IMG/VR virus record: IMGVR_UViG_3300009126_000274
Location: 1 to 64,000 of that record
Strand: one strand, 5' to 3'
Origin: a virus
Length of the DNA stretch: 64,000 bases
Numbering within the stretch: position 1 is the stretch's first letter; each line of letters opens with the position of its first letter. The notes under the pieces are model-generated. The model worked only from the letters and a program-made list of their open reading frames with translations, was not told where the DNA came from and made no database searches. Below, piece by piece: positions 17,171 through 24,906 of the stretch. Made by a program: the position numbers and the translations under genes.

Positions 17171-17178
17171 TATTTATA
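17171..17178 (-). promoter_or_regulatory. Late promoter box (T4-type)
   Basis: TATAAATA on the minus strand, 5 nt before the ATG of the lipase gene at 17165, so the predicted start is the A of ATG. It forms a back-to-back pair with the plus-strand box at 17180. Confidence 0.65.
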
Positions 17179-17179
17179 A

Positions 17180-17187
17180 TATAAATA
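17180..17187 (+). promoter_or_regulatory. Late promoter box (T4-type)
   Basis: TATAAATA followed by CTG, the T4 late consensus, predicting a start near 17193 and a 24-nt leader containing aaggaga before the gene at 17217. With the minus-strand box 1 bp away it forms a divergent promoter core. Confidence 0.75.
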
Positions 17188-17216
17188 CTGTAAAGAGTTT
17201 AACAAGGAGAGATAAT

Positions 17217-18611
17217 ATGGCAACAATGGCAAAAGCAGACTTTCTTAAATATGCTGGTTTCAGGCCTGGCGTATTTCTAGACAAATGTTCTGCATCTGAA
17301 GGACATTCCTTAAGTGGGTATGCAACTGATCAGGTTATCATTGGAGTAATGACAGGACAAAACGCAAAAACAGCTAAACAAACATCAATTACCTCATTAA
17401 TGAGTCTTCCAAATCCAGGCCAGGCTTTGGTAAGACTTATCCAGAGTGGATCTTATAACCAATTAATACTACAAGATAAAACGCTGGTGCCTCTTGGCAA
17501 ATTAGAAAAAACAGAGGAGTATCAACTTAATGGAAGAAAGAACCACAACAAGGGAAACATAGCAGAAATAATATTCTCTGCTGCTATAGTAGCTCGCTTT
17601 AAAGCAGGATGTGGCACACATACCAGGATCGGTGAGACAGAGATTAAAGCTATAATGGATCTGTGCAAAGTGAATGATAGCACTATCAAATTGGAGTCAC
17701 CCAATAAGGGAACGACGATAAAAGATGATCTCGTCTTTACATATCAAATAGGCGAGCCTCATTGGCGCGCTGTCAAAAACCCCAAGCTATGGCCTCTGTG
17801 GAGTCAAATTATAGATGCTTCCATCAAATATGCTAACTCAGTCAATGTAGTAGATATGGTTGCAGAAGTGTGGGGCAATGGTGTTAAAAATAGTATCATT
17901 GTGCTATCAGACGGCGAAACAGATCAAAAAGGAACAAAGGTAGATGTAAGAGTACAAGTCACAGACCATGCTGGTGATTTATCAGGACCTGATTTCCTAA
18001 AGATATCACTTAAAGTAGATGGTGTAAAACAATTTGGCCAAATGGGAGGCACAACCTTAGATGTACAAAAGAAACTCTGGAAAGACGCATTTGGTATTGA
18101 TGTTGCAATGACTCAGCTATCTTATGATAAGCTTAAGGGAGGAATAGAACATTTCAAAGATACCGCCAATGCCATAATGGCAGTCTATAAGGAAGTGGCA
18201 CCGAAAGTGCCTGACGCTCTACTAACACAATCAGGTGTAAGGGCCTTCAGTAGCTTTGTACAATACCACTTCTCAAAACGTGAAGAAGGCATGCTACTCG
18301 TAGACTTAAAAGGAGACCAGGCAATTCAATATGATGCAAGTAACTTAGAGGAGGCTTTTAACGGTTTAGAACTTGAATCAGAACTAGGAATATCAGAAGC
18401 CCAAAGGGTAGGTGGCAAAGTGGTAAAAGAGAATTTGCCTAAGTTAATGATCTACGGCAAAGGACATAAACTAACAACCAAAGAGCCTCTGATAGAGATA
18501 AGAGTAAAACGTGGAGAGAGAAGCGCTGACGGCACACCATACTATCGTAATGTTTTTGAAAAACAAAAAGGATTTACAATACTCTTTGCACAAGCTATTG
18601 AAATAGATTAA
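17217..18611 (+). CDS. Late-expressed protein with PD-(D/E)XK-like signature
   Basis: 464 residues beginning MATMAKADFLKYAGFRPGVF. A conserved helix (GNIAEIIFSAAIVARF) followed at distance by KVDVRVQV and ISLKVDGVKQFGQ fits the E...D...K pattern of PD-(D/E)XK nuclease folds (Glu in the helix, Asp in the strand, Lys in SLK). This is a visual match only. It is one of few plus-strand genes in the central window, has its own late box and an aaggag ribosome site, and leads a three-gene plus operon. Confidence 0.6.
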   Translation: MATMAKADFLKYAGFRPGVFLDKCSASEGHSLSGYATDQVIIGVMTGQNAKTAKQTSITSLMSLPNPGQALVRLIQSGSYNQLILQDKTLVPLGKLEKTEEYQLNGRKNHNKGNIAEIIFSAAIVARFKAGCGTHTRIGETEIKAIMDLCKVNDSTIKLESPNKGTTIKDDLVFTYQIGEPHWRAVKNPKLWPLWSQIIDASIKYANSVNVVDMVAEVWGNGVKNSIIVLSDGETDQKGTKVDVRVQVTDHAGDLSGPDFLKISLKVDGVKQFGQMGGTTLDVQKKLWKDAFGIDVAMTQLSYDKLKGGIEHFKDTANAIMAVYKEVAPKVPDALLTQSGVRAFSSFVQYHFSKREEGMLLVDLKGDQAIQYDASNLEEAFNGLELESELGISEAQRVGGKVVKENLPKLMIYGKGHKLTTKEPLIEIRVKRGERSADGTPYYRNVFEKQKGFTILFAQAIEID

Positions 18612-18612
18612 T

Positions 18613-19572
18613 ATGGATAGTGTCTACAAATACGGTTATTGTCATCGCTACAGGCCTGGCAAAGGAAATCAACATACAAAAGCAGATGGCACCCCCGAGC
18701 CAATGGGTGTGCAACAATGGTCTGATGGATTTTCAACAAGGTGGTGTCCTTCTGACATTAGGCAAAATTTCGATAATAGGAAAGAGTTAGCAGAGCAACT
18801 AGGTTGGTCAGATAACAATGTCAAGTATAGATTTAATCAGTGGGGTTTTAGACATCAAGGAGATTTTGTAGAGAATAAAAATGCTCTAGTAGCATTAGGT
18901 TGTAGCATAACATTTGGTATTGGAGTTAATTATGAACAGACATGGCCTTATTTTGTAGCACAAGAGTTAGGACTAGACTGTGTAAATTTAGGCCAACCAG
19001 GAACAGGTATTCAAGCATCTTATCGTGCTGCTAAAATGTGGTTGCCTGTTATAAAACCTAAAGCTGTAATGTTCTACGTTCCAGATCCTCATAGAATTGA
19101 ACTCTGGCCTTATCCAGATGATAGAGAGGAAGATAACTACGCAGATTCTGTAAAATCCATAGGACCTTGGCATAACTCCGGCACTTCCGATAAGAAATGG
19201 AGAGACCATTTTGAAATGAGCATGTCAAGTCGTGAAGTCGCTATTAGACGAGAGGCCTATATGGATGCCATGAGACATATCTGTAAAGAATCTAAGTTCA
19301 TAGATATACCAAGCACAGAACAAACAGCAGGTAGACCTTCTAAAACGGACAATATAAATGATATGATAGTTATTGATAAAATACATAATATTGCTGAAGA
19401 GACTAAAGAAAAACTTAATCATACCCTGAGAGAACAGAACCCGAATGCTGAGTTTACGGCTTGCCTTAATACTGACGAGGCAAGATGGGCAAGGGACATG
19501 GTACATCCAGGACCAAGGGTGATGAGAGATAATATAGCTCCAATGTTTATAAGGAAATACCGTGAGAGCTAG
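18613..19572 (+). CDS. SGNH/GDSL-like hydrolase
   Basis: 319 residues. Block I reads ALGCSITFGIG (GxSxTxG replacing GDS), then NLGQPGTGIQASY, the conserved Gly/Asn block II-III region, and near the end ARDMVHPGP supplies the D-x-x-H pair. Acts as an esterase on sugar or lipid O-acyl groups in this family. It starts 1 bp after the previous gene. A second SGNH-like gene occurs at 39172. Substrate unknown. Confidence 0.75.
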   Translation: MDSVYKYGYCHRYRPGKGNQHTKADGTPEPMGVQQWSDGFSTRWCPSDIRQNFDNRKELAEQLGWSDNNVKYRFNQWGFRHQGDFVENKNALVALGCSITFGIGVNYEQTWPYFVAQELGLDCVNLGQPGTGIQASYRAAKMWLPVIKPKAVMFYVPDPHRIELWPYPDDREEDNYADSVKSIGPWHNSGTSDKKWRDHFEMSMSSREVAIRREAYMDAMRHICKESKFIDIPSTEQTAGRPSKTDNINDMIVIDKIHNIAEETKEKLNHTLREQNPNAEFTACLNTDEARWARDMVHPGPRVMRDNIAPMFIRKYRES

Positions 19573-20092
19573 TCTATTCTTTTTGTTTAATCACGGCGGT
19601 GAATTATATATCGTTGACAATAATCATGTACAAGATGTTCCTAAACCTCGTGATCTAATCAGACGTTTTTCACAAATAGAAGCTATTAGAGAGCATGCGT
19701 TACATCTAGGTAGGCCAATAGTAATGGATTCTGCTCGAGATCGTACAAAGAAACACACCCCAGAAGGAATAGAAAGAATAAGACAAGCGAAACTAGGAGA
19801 CAATCATCCTAGCAGAATACATGGTGTCTCTCCAGAACATAAGGAAAAGATATCTAGGACTATGACAGGGACAAGACACGGCGAGAACAATCCTATGTAT
19901 GGTAGAACACACTCAAAAGAAACTAGGATTAAAATGTCTGAGGCTTCTTTTTATAAGGAGAGGCGTCGTTGGGTAGTATCGCCTGAAGGTAAGACAACAA
20001 CCATACCTATTAGTGAGCCTAGGCCAGAAGGCTGGCAATGGGGCAGGTTCTATGATCCTTATAAGCCTGATACAGATCCATTCAACGTATAA
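19562..20092 (+). CDS. NUMOD3-motif protein (homing-endonuclease associated)
   Basis: 176 residues from GTG at 19562 with aaggaaat upstream. Residues about 75-130 contain NUMOD3-type DNA-binding repeats (LGDNHPSR, GENNPMYGRTHSKET, RIKMSEASF). A complete GIY-YIG or HNH catalytic domain is not visible. The C-terminus has RPEGWQWGRF, a segment often following such motifs. It may be a DNA-binding remnant of a homing element or an independent regulator. It overlaps both the upstream gene and the convergent SDR gene. Confidence 0.65.
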   Translation: MRASLFFLFNHGGELYIVDNNHVQDVPKPRDLIRRFSQIEAIREHALHLGRPIVMDSARDRTKKHTPEGIERIRQAKLGDNHPSRIHGVSPEHKEKISRTMTGTRHGENNPMYGRTHSKETRIKMSEASFYKERRRWVVSPEGKTTTIPISEPRPEGWQWGRFYDPYKPDTDPFNV

Positions 20093-20556
20093 ACCTTTCC
20101 GCTTTCCACTTTATCCAATAAAGCTACTACCTGTTTAGCAGGAGTTTCGTAATGGCCTTCTATTAAATGTCCTGGATCTACACCAAAGTATATCTCAGGT
20201 TTAAGATGTGCATAATAGCGCATAATATGAAGATTCATTGACTTATAAGCAAAGTATGGAGCATATTCTGGGTGATCTTTAGCACCTATACCACTGCTAA
20301 ACATCCAACCTACCTTGTTGGCCTTGTTGTTGCTTAGTATGTCTATACAAATAAGACAATTCATATGGTAGCTCACTTGATCAAAACCTTCTGGCATAAA
20401 ATGGTGGTTAAAAAAGATTAGATCATACTCGTTCTGTGTAAAGGTAAATGTGCTTAGTTCATCTCTTGGTATAACTGTGACATCGTAGGTCTTTGCTAGT
20501 TCACTAGACAAACAGGCTCCAAATTTACTACTACCTCCTGTTATCAGCGCTTTCAT
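20059..20556 (-). CDS. Short-chain dehydrogenase/epimerase-like protein
   Basis: 165 residues, shorter than usual SDRs (about 250). The N-terminal TGGSSKFG loop binds NAD(P) and FSSG...YFAYKSMN holds Ser with the Y-x-x-x-K pair. It overlaps the radical SAM gene upstream by 26 bp. Probably modifies a sugar or similar small molecule. The short C-terminus is a possible reduction. Confidence 0.65.
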   Translation of the reverse strand: MKALITGGSSKFGACLSSELAKTYDVTVIPRDELSTFTFTQNEYDLIFFNHHFMPEGFDQVSYHMNCLICIDILSNNKANKVGWMFSSGIGAKDHPEYAPYFAYKSMNLHIMRYYAHLKPEIYFGVDPGHLIEGHYETPAKQVVALLDKVESGKVYTLNGSVSGL

Positions 20557-21667
20557 ATATCTTTTCCATTATAGGTGTAGGTCCACAAACATCATAACAC
20601 TCTAATATTCTATTACCTTCCCATCTCTCATAAACAGGACGAAAAGGATCACTATCTAATATCTCTTTTAATGACATCTCATTTAGATTATTATGTACAT
20701 CTTTAAAAACATCTTCCATTTGCCACTGCTGTATTCTACCTACTATCCTGTTCTTTAAATACTTTTTACTCAAGTGGCCAAAGAAACTACATGGCCAGAC
20801 AGAGCCATCACAATTAATTCTCAGCTCGTTGCCTCCTCCTAGTGAGTGATTAGCAGCACAAGTGATACAGCCTGGTTTATCTTTATATAATGTTTCTACT
20901 CTATCCTTATAGTCTGCGTAGTCTAATGTGTCTGTATTAATTAGATTTATAAAATCAACAGACCTCTGTGGAATCTCGTTTATATCTCTGCCTGTTGCTG
21001 GAAAGATCTCATATTCTATATTATAATCCTTATCCCTAGCAGGCATAGGGCCTCCTTCAAAGCCATTAGGATTTTTAAATCTTATCTCAAATCCCAACCA
21101 GTCTGCCATCTCTTTAGCTTCTTTTAACTGATGTTCGTTGTGTTTAAACTTTAGAAACTCCCATATACCTGTAGCTCCTGTCTGTGAGTAGGAGTACATG
21201 TTATTTCTAACCTTATTCCACTTTACATTCCTTCTGTATATGTGATTAGTATCTTCTAGGCCATCTACTGAGAATATAACATATCTGCTGTGGTTCTTTT
21301 CAAATAACTCGCCTAAAGATATCCAAAAAGGTGTCGTTTTCATACCACCATTGGTATTAATTTGTATAGCGGAGTCAGGTCGTACTTCTGTGATATGTTC
21401 GAGAATAGGAAGAAGTTCTGGACATGTGCAAGGGTCACCATAATCTCCTGCAAATGTCCAGAAGTTTATTTGTTTTATAAAGTCCTTAGGAAAGTGATCC
21501 TTGAATCGTTGAAGGGTGTAAGCCTCTTCAACGATATTGGGATTAAGATTGGGCGAGAAGTTGTTGTACCTAGGACACCAAGGACATATAGAATTACAAA
21601 GAGTTGATACTTCTAAATGTACAGCACGGATATTTTCGTATATCCAATGTTTATTGGGTGAAGTCAA
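20531..21667 (-). CDS. Radical SAM/SPASM-type protein
   Basis: 378 residues. Cys24, Cys28 and Cys31 form C-NSI-C-PW-C; the C-terminal region (CITCAANHSLGG, INCDGSVWPCSFFG, CYDVCG) has spaced Cys like a SPASM/twitch auxiliary cluster domain. Such proteins modify peptides, sugars or act as sulfatase maturases. It sits between the SDR and a DUF6433-like gene. No precursor peptide is evident nearby. Confidence 0.8.
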   Translation of the reverse strand: MTSPNKHWIYENIRAVHLEVSTLCNSICPWCPRYNNFSPNLNPNIVEEAYTLQRFKDHFPKDFIKQINFWTFAGDYGDPCTCPELLPILEHITEVRPDSAIQINTNGGMKTTPFWISLGELFEKNHSRYVIFSVDGLEDTNHIYRRNVKWNKVRNNMYSYSQTGATGIWEFLKFKHNEHQLKEAKEMADWLGFEIRFKNPNGFEGGPMPARDKDYNIEYEIFPATGRDINEIPQRSVDFINLINTDTLDYADYKDRVETLYKDKPGCITCAANHSLGGGNELRINCDGSVWPCSFFGHLSKKYLKNRIVGRIQQWQMEDVFKDVHNNLNEMSLKEILDSDPFRPVYERWEGNRILECYDVCGPTPIMEKIYESADNRR

Positions 21668-22184
21668 CTTTAGCCTTCAACTCTTCCATCTTTTTGGAAA
21701 CGTCTTTGGCTTTATAGCTTTTCTTTTTAGGTTTAACATATTCTGTTATGCCTAAATCTCCTAAGATACCTTCTAACTTAGGATATAATGCTATCAGTTG
21801 CTGATCTTTCACTGCTGTTATAAACTCAGCTTCTTTATGATGTACACCTTCTATAATTGACATCCAATTCATCTCTTGTTTCCAAGGTGGGAGGTTCTTA
21901 ATGTTGGCATTAGGATCTGTGAACTGTTTAATTCTACGAAATTCTAATGTCAGTGTTGTTTCACCCATACCATCAGGTATATCATCTTCTATCTTTGTAG
22001 CGTCTGGTTTGCCTTCTGGTAGACCCCAATCAATTTGTTCAGCTCCTACACCCCATCTTACAAATGGGACGATAGTTTGATTGCCTGCTGCAATCTCTTT
22101 AATTCTATCTACTTGGTTCTTTTTGCCTCTAGCTTCAAAGACCCAATCAAAAGCCTCATTGAGTTGTCTGAATTTCTGTGCCAT
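21651..22184 (-). CDS. DUF6433-like phage protein
   Basis: 177 residues beginning MAQKFRQLNEAFDWVFEARG; contains FVRWGVGAEQIDWGLPEGKP, the arrangement I associate with a T4-like phage family (DUF6433). The C-terminus is Lys-rich. Members are often near late genes; function unknown. Overlaps the radical SAM gene by 17 bp. Confidence 0.65.
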   Translation of the reverse strand: MAQKFRQLNEAFDWVFEARGKKNQVDRIKEIAAGNQTIVPFVRWGVGAEQIDWGLPEGKPDATKIEDDIPDGMGETTLTLEFRRIKQFTDPNANIKNLPPWKQEMNWMSIIEGVHHKEAEFITAVKDQQLIALYPKLEGILGDLGITEYVKPKKKSYKAKDVSKKMEELKAKVDFTQ

Positions 22185-22185
22185 G

Positions 22186-22455
22186 TTACTTTGCCTGTTT
22201 GATAAATGCGTCTATCATTTTAGCTTTCGTTTCTCTGGCATCCAATTTAATACCTTGTGCAGCAGCTGTATCATCTATCTGCTTTTTAGTAAGCTTCTGA
22301 AGATCTGTTTTGCTGGGTGCAACATTGTCTATTGGTTTGGGAGTTGGTTTTACAGCTTTGACCGTAGCTTTCTTCACTACATCAGGTTTATTATAACCTA
22401 GTATCACTGCTAAAACTATTACTCCAATAAAGATATATAGAGCTATATTTTCCAT
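22186..22455 (-). CDS. Membrane-anchored protein with small helical domain
   Basis: 89 residues. An N-terminal helix (IALYIFIGVIVLAVILGY) anchors it, followed by a Lys/Pro linker and a TKKQIDDTAAAQGIKLDARE segment that looks like a SAP/HeH-type helix-extended helix. A tataaata box lies 118 nt upstream inside RNase H. Function unknown. Confidence 0.65.
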   Translation of the reverse strand: MENIALYIFIGVIVLAVILGYNKPDVVKKATVKAVKPTPKPIDNVAPSKTDLQKLTKKQIDDTAAAQGIKLDARETKAKMIDAFIKQAK

Positions 22456-22474
22456 TTTGTATTACCTTTCATTA

Positions 22475-23377
22475 TTAAAAATCATCTATTACGTCAATCA
22501 ATCCTTTCATTTTATGTTCAATAAAATAGTTTAATAACTGACTTCTATCACCACCGCGTTGTGTGGTGTAATTATTTATAATAGCTTCTTTGATGTCTTC
22601 TGGTGTTTTGGTTAAGTCAATTAGCAAAGAATTACGGTTATAACCGTGTGCCATGTGTCCTTTTACAAATTCTTCTGGTTTCTGTGCTTTCCACTCTGCT
22701 AATTTGGTCTTTCTAATAGGGCTTTGACGTTGGCCTTTCACAAACACATCATCTGCTGATAATATATTAGGTACTCCGTCACCCTTATCACCTCTAATAA
22801 TATGTTCTAATAAGACTTGATGTGCTGGCTCGTTAATCTTAACCCATTTCTTTTGTGCTGGTGCCCATTGTTTAACATTAGCCCATTTCTGTAGTTGTTT
22901 AAAGTCGTGATCGCCTGAGACTATAAGAAAAGGATCAGGTATATGTTCATCAAATGGTAACTGTCCACTTTCCTCTGGACTTGTGCCGTGTGTTTGACTG
23001 TATTCTGCTAGTGTACCTATAATATCATCTGCCTCAGCTCCGTCTACATCTATAACAGGATAAGGAAATACTTCTGCTAACTCATCTCTAACCAAGTTGA
23101 GTGCGTCAAATATCATATTCCAATCTAATTGACTAGCTTCCCGTGATGATTTTCTGTTTGCTTTATAATAAGGAAATACTTGCCGTCTCCAATAATGTCT
23201 GTTATCACATGCTATTACTAGCTCGCCATATTCACTCCCCCAACGCTTCTTATAAGAGCGTATGGTGTTTAATATCATATGTCTAAGCAAATCTAAATGT
23301 ACTTCAACATCAGGACGTCCTCTCGTCTCTGCCATAAACGAACCTATTGCTGTTTGATTATAGTCTACAACAATCAT
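22475..23377 (-). CDS. rnh: RNase H (T4 Rnh-type 5'-3' exonuclease)
   Basis: 300 residues, close to T4 RNase H (305). FEN-family acidic residues appear in DYNQTA, ACDNR, DGAEADDIIG and SGDHDFKQL, then GDKGDGVPNIL, the helix-three-turn region with K+/Mg2+ ligands. Removes RNA primers on the lagging strand. It directly abuts the downstream reading frame of the 370-residue gene (shared base 23377). Confidence 0.9.
   Translation of the reverse strand: MIVVDYNQTAIGSFMAETRGRPDVEVHLDLLRHMILNTIRSYKKRWGSEYGELVIACDNRHYWRRQVFPYYKANRKSSREASQLDWNMIFDALNLVRDELAEVFPYPVIDVDGAEADDIIGTLAEYSQTHGTSPEESGQLPFDEHIPDPFLIVSGDHDFKQLQKWANVKQWAPAQKKWVKINEPAHQVLLEHIIRGDKGDGVPNILSADDVFVKGQRQSPIRKTKLAEWKAQKPEEFVKGHMAHGYNRNSLLIDLTKTPEDIKEAIINNYTTQRGGDRSQLLNYFIEHKMKGLIDVIDDF
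22573..22580 (-). promoter_or_regulatory. Late promoter box inside rnh
   Basis: TATAAATA on the minus strand, inside the 3' part of rnh. It is about 118 nt upstream of the membrane protein at 22455, after which comes the DUF6433 gene. Switch from early to late expression is possible; a chance match cannot be excluded. Confidence 0.4.
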
Positions 23378-24489
23378 TAGATAGCCTTTAAGATTAGCAT
23401 GTGAGGATTAATACGGGTTTTAACTTTCATTTTCTTACCTCGTATCTTATCTACATAAGGACTGATAGCCTTAGGTCCTAGTTTCATAAATCCTTTTAGT
23501 TGTTCTTCATGCTTCCTTAGTGTTTTCTCATAAGATAATTCTGTATCATAGCCTGTAATAGACGTTCCTTTAACACCTAAACCACCTGCCATTCCAGATG
23601 TGTAGAGTCCTAGACGTTTTCTTTTTGTGTCATATACCCATACTTCTGTGCTACCTAATATATCTACAGGATTAATAGATGCTATATTCAAGTCTTTATT
23701 AGCTTTCATATGTCTTAAGCGAGAAACAATCTTACGTGGATCTTGTGGCTTCTTACGTCTAACTGCCTTCTTCGGAGTTGCTCCTAATTGCAACATGTCT
23801 AATAGTTCTTTTAAATGCTCTACGATCTTTCTGGCATTAGGTTTATTAATATGACTATAACCTTCGACTAACTGTTCATCCCAGTCTGATCTATCTCTAA
23901 TATTACGAACTCTAACAAGCTCTACGAACTCATCATAAACATATGATATTTCCTTATGAGCCTGACTACACTCTTCCTTATTAAGATTAAGAGATCTAAG
24001 TAATGACTCATTCTCCATTACCTTTTTACCTGTACTTAATCTATCTACTATCTCATCAATAGCACCTATGAATATTGGTAGCTCATTCCTTATTGGAACG
24101 ACTGTCATAACCTTTCTATGTTCTTTTTCTTTTTTATATTTTTCAGCAGTCTGGTCAAAGTATGGTAATTTGCTGTAAATGTATTCCCTTTGAGATTCTA
24201 ACATCCAACCCACTTTAAGAGCCCACCAAGTATATTTTGAAATAGTTAAAAAGGCCCAATCAGGAGCTGCCAATGTTCTTTTAATCTCATCTTTAGTCCA
24301 GCCGGATTCTTTTTTAACCCATTCCCTAAAAGACTTATAACATTCTTTATTAGGTATTTCTTGATGTATGAAGTAATCAGCTTCTTTATATATCTTAGCT
24401 CTGTCTTCTTCGGTTACTGCGAGGCTTGCTTTGCCCCAATTAGGTTCAGGTAACAGATATACCTGACGTTTACGTTTAGTTCGTGCCAT
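23377..24489 (-). CDS. Conserved hypothetical phage protein
   Basis: 370 residues starting MARTKRKRQVYLLPEPNWGK, mainly helical, basic. Contains YKSFREWVKKESGWTKDEIK and a C-terminal beta-rich part with LGLYTSGMAGGLGVKG. No family assigned; I think similar proteins occur in marine T4-like phages. It has its own strong promoter and ribosome site (aaggag), suggesting early expression together with rnh. Confidence 0.65.
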   Translation of the reverse strand: MARTKRKRQVYLLPEPNWGKASLAVTEEDRAKIYKEADYFIHQEIPNKECYKSFREWVKKESGWTKDEIKRTLAAPDWAFLTISKYTWWALKVGWMLESQREYIYSKLPYFDQTAEKYKKEKEHRKVMTVVPIRNELPIFIGAIDEIVDRLSTGKKVMENESLLRSLNLNKEECSQAHKEISYVYDEFVELVRVRNIRDRSDWDEQLVEGYSHINKPNARKIVEHLKELLDMLQLGATPKKAVRRKKPQDPRKIVSRLRHMKANKDLNIASINPVDILGSTEVWVYDTKRKRLGLYTSGMAGGLGVKGTSITGYDTELSYEKTLRKHEEQLKGFMKLGPKAISPYVDKIRGKKMKVKTRINPHMLILKAI

Positions 24490-24519
24490 GAAAGGACTCC
24501 TTTATTAATCATACTACTA

Positions 24520-24548
24520 ATTATAAGACCTCGTGAAGTAAAGGTCAA
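24520..24548 (-). promoter_or_regulatory. Strong sigma70-type promoter
   Basis: Minus-strand -35 TTGACC (24548-24543), 17 bp, -10 TATAAT (24525-24520). Followed by TAGTAGTATGATTAATAAAG, almost the same as after the promoter at 9587. Confidence 0.75.
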
Positions 24549-24564
24549 CGGTCTAGAGTACCAA

Positions 24565-24906
24565 TTATTCTGAGCTTTCTTCTTGCCAGGTAGATGTTTG
24601 TGGTTTGGGTGTTGTTGTTTCACCTAAGAACTTCCAGTTAAGGACTCTGTCATATGTGACTGTCCTCCAACCTTCTGCATCCACATCATATACTACTAAC
24701 TGCCCTGGTTTTGATCTAGACACTTGCGTGGTACTTAATTCAGGAATAACACCAGGCTTTAAAGTGCAATTCATTTCTCTTACACTTCCATCCACCTTAT
24801 GAAATCTAAACTGTCCGTACCCTAATTTTAACAACCCTTCTACCTCTTGGCGGTAGTCGTCATCGTTACGTCTAGGCTCATACCCTTTCTCTTCTATGTT
24901 AGGCAT
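24565..24906 (-). CDS. DUF2693-like SH3-fold protein
   Basis: 113 residues. The segment FHKVDGSVREMNCTLKPG and later LVVYDVDAEGWRTVTYDRV match the phage SH3-beta-barrel hypothetical family around DUF2693. Function unknown; commonly found in T4-like phages. It overlaps the membrane coiled-coil gene by 8 bp. Confidence 0.7.
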   Translation of the reverse strand: MPNIEEKGYEPRRNDDDYRQEVEGLLKLGYGQFRFHKVDGSVREMNCTLKPGVIPELSTTQVSRSKPGQLVVYDVDAEGWRTVTYDRVLNWKFLGETTTPKPQTSTWQEESSE

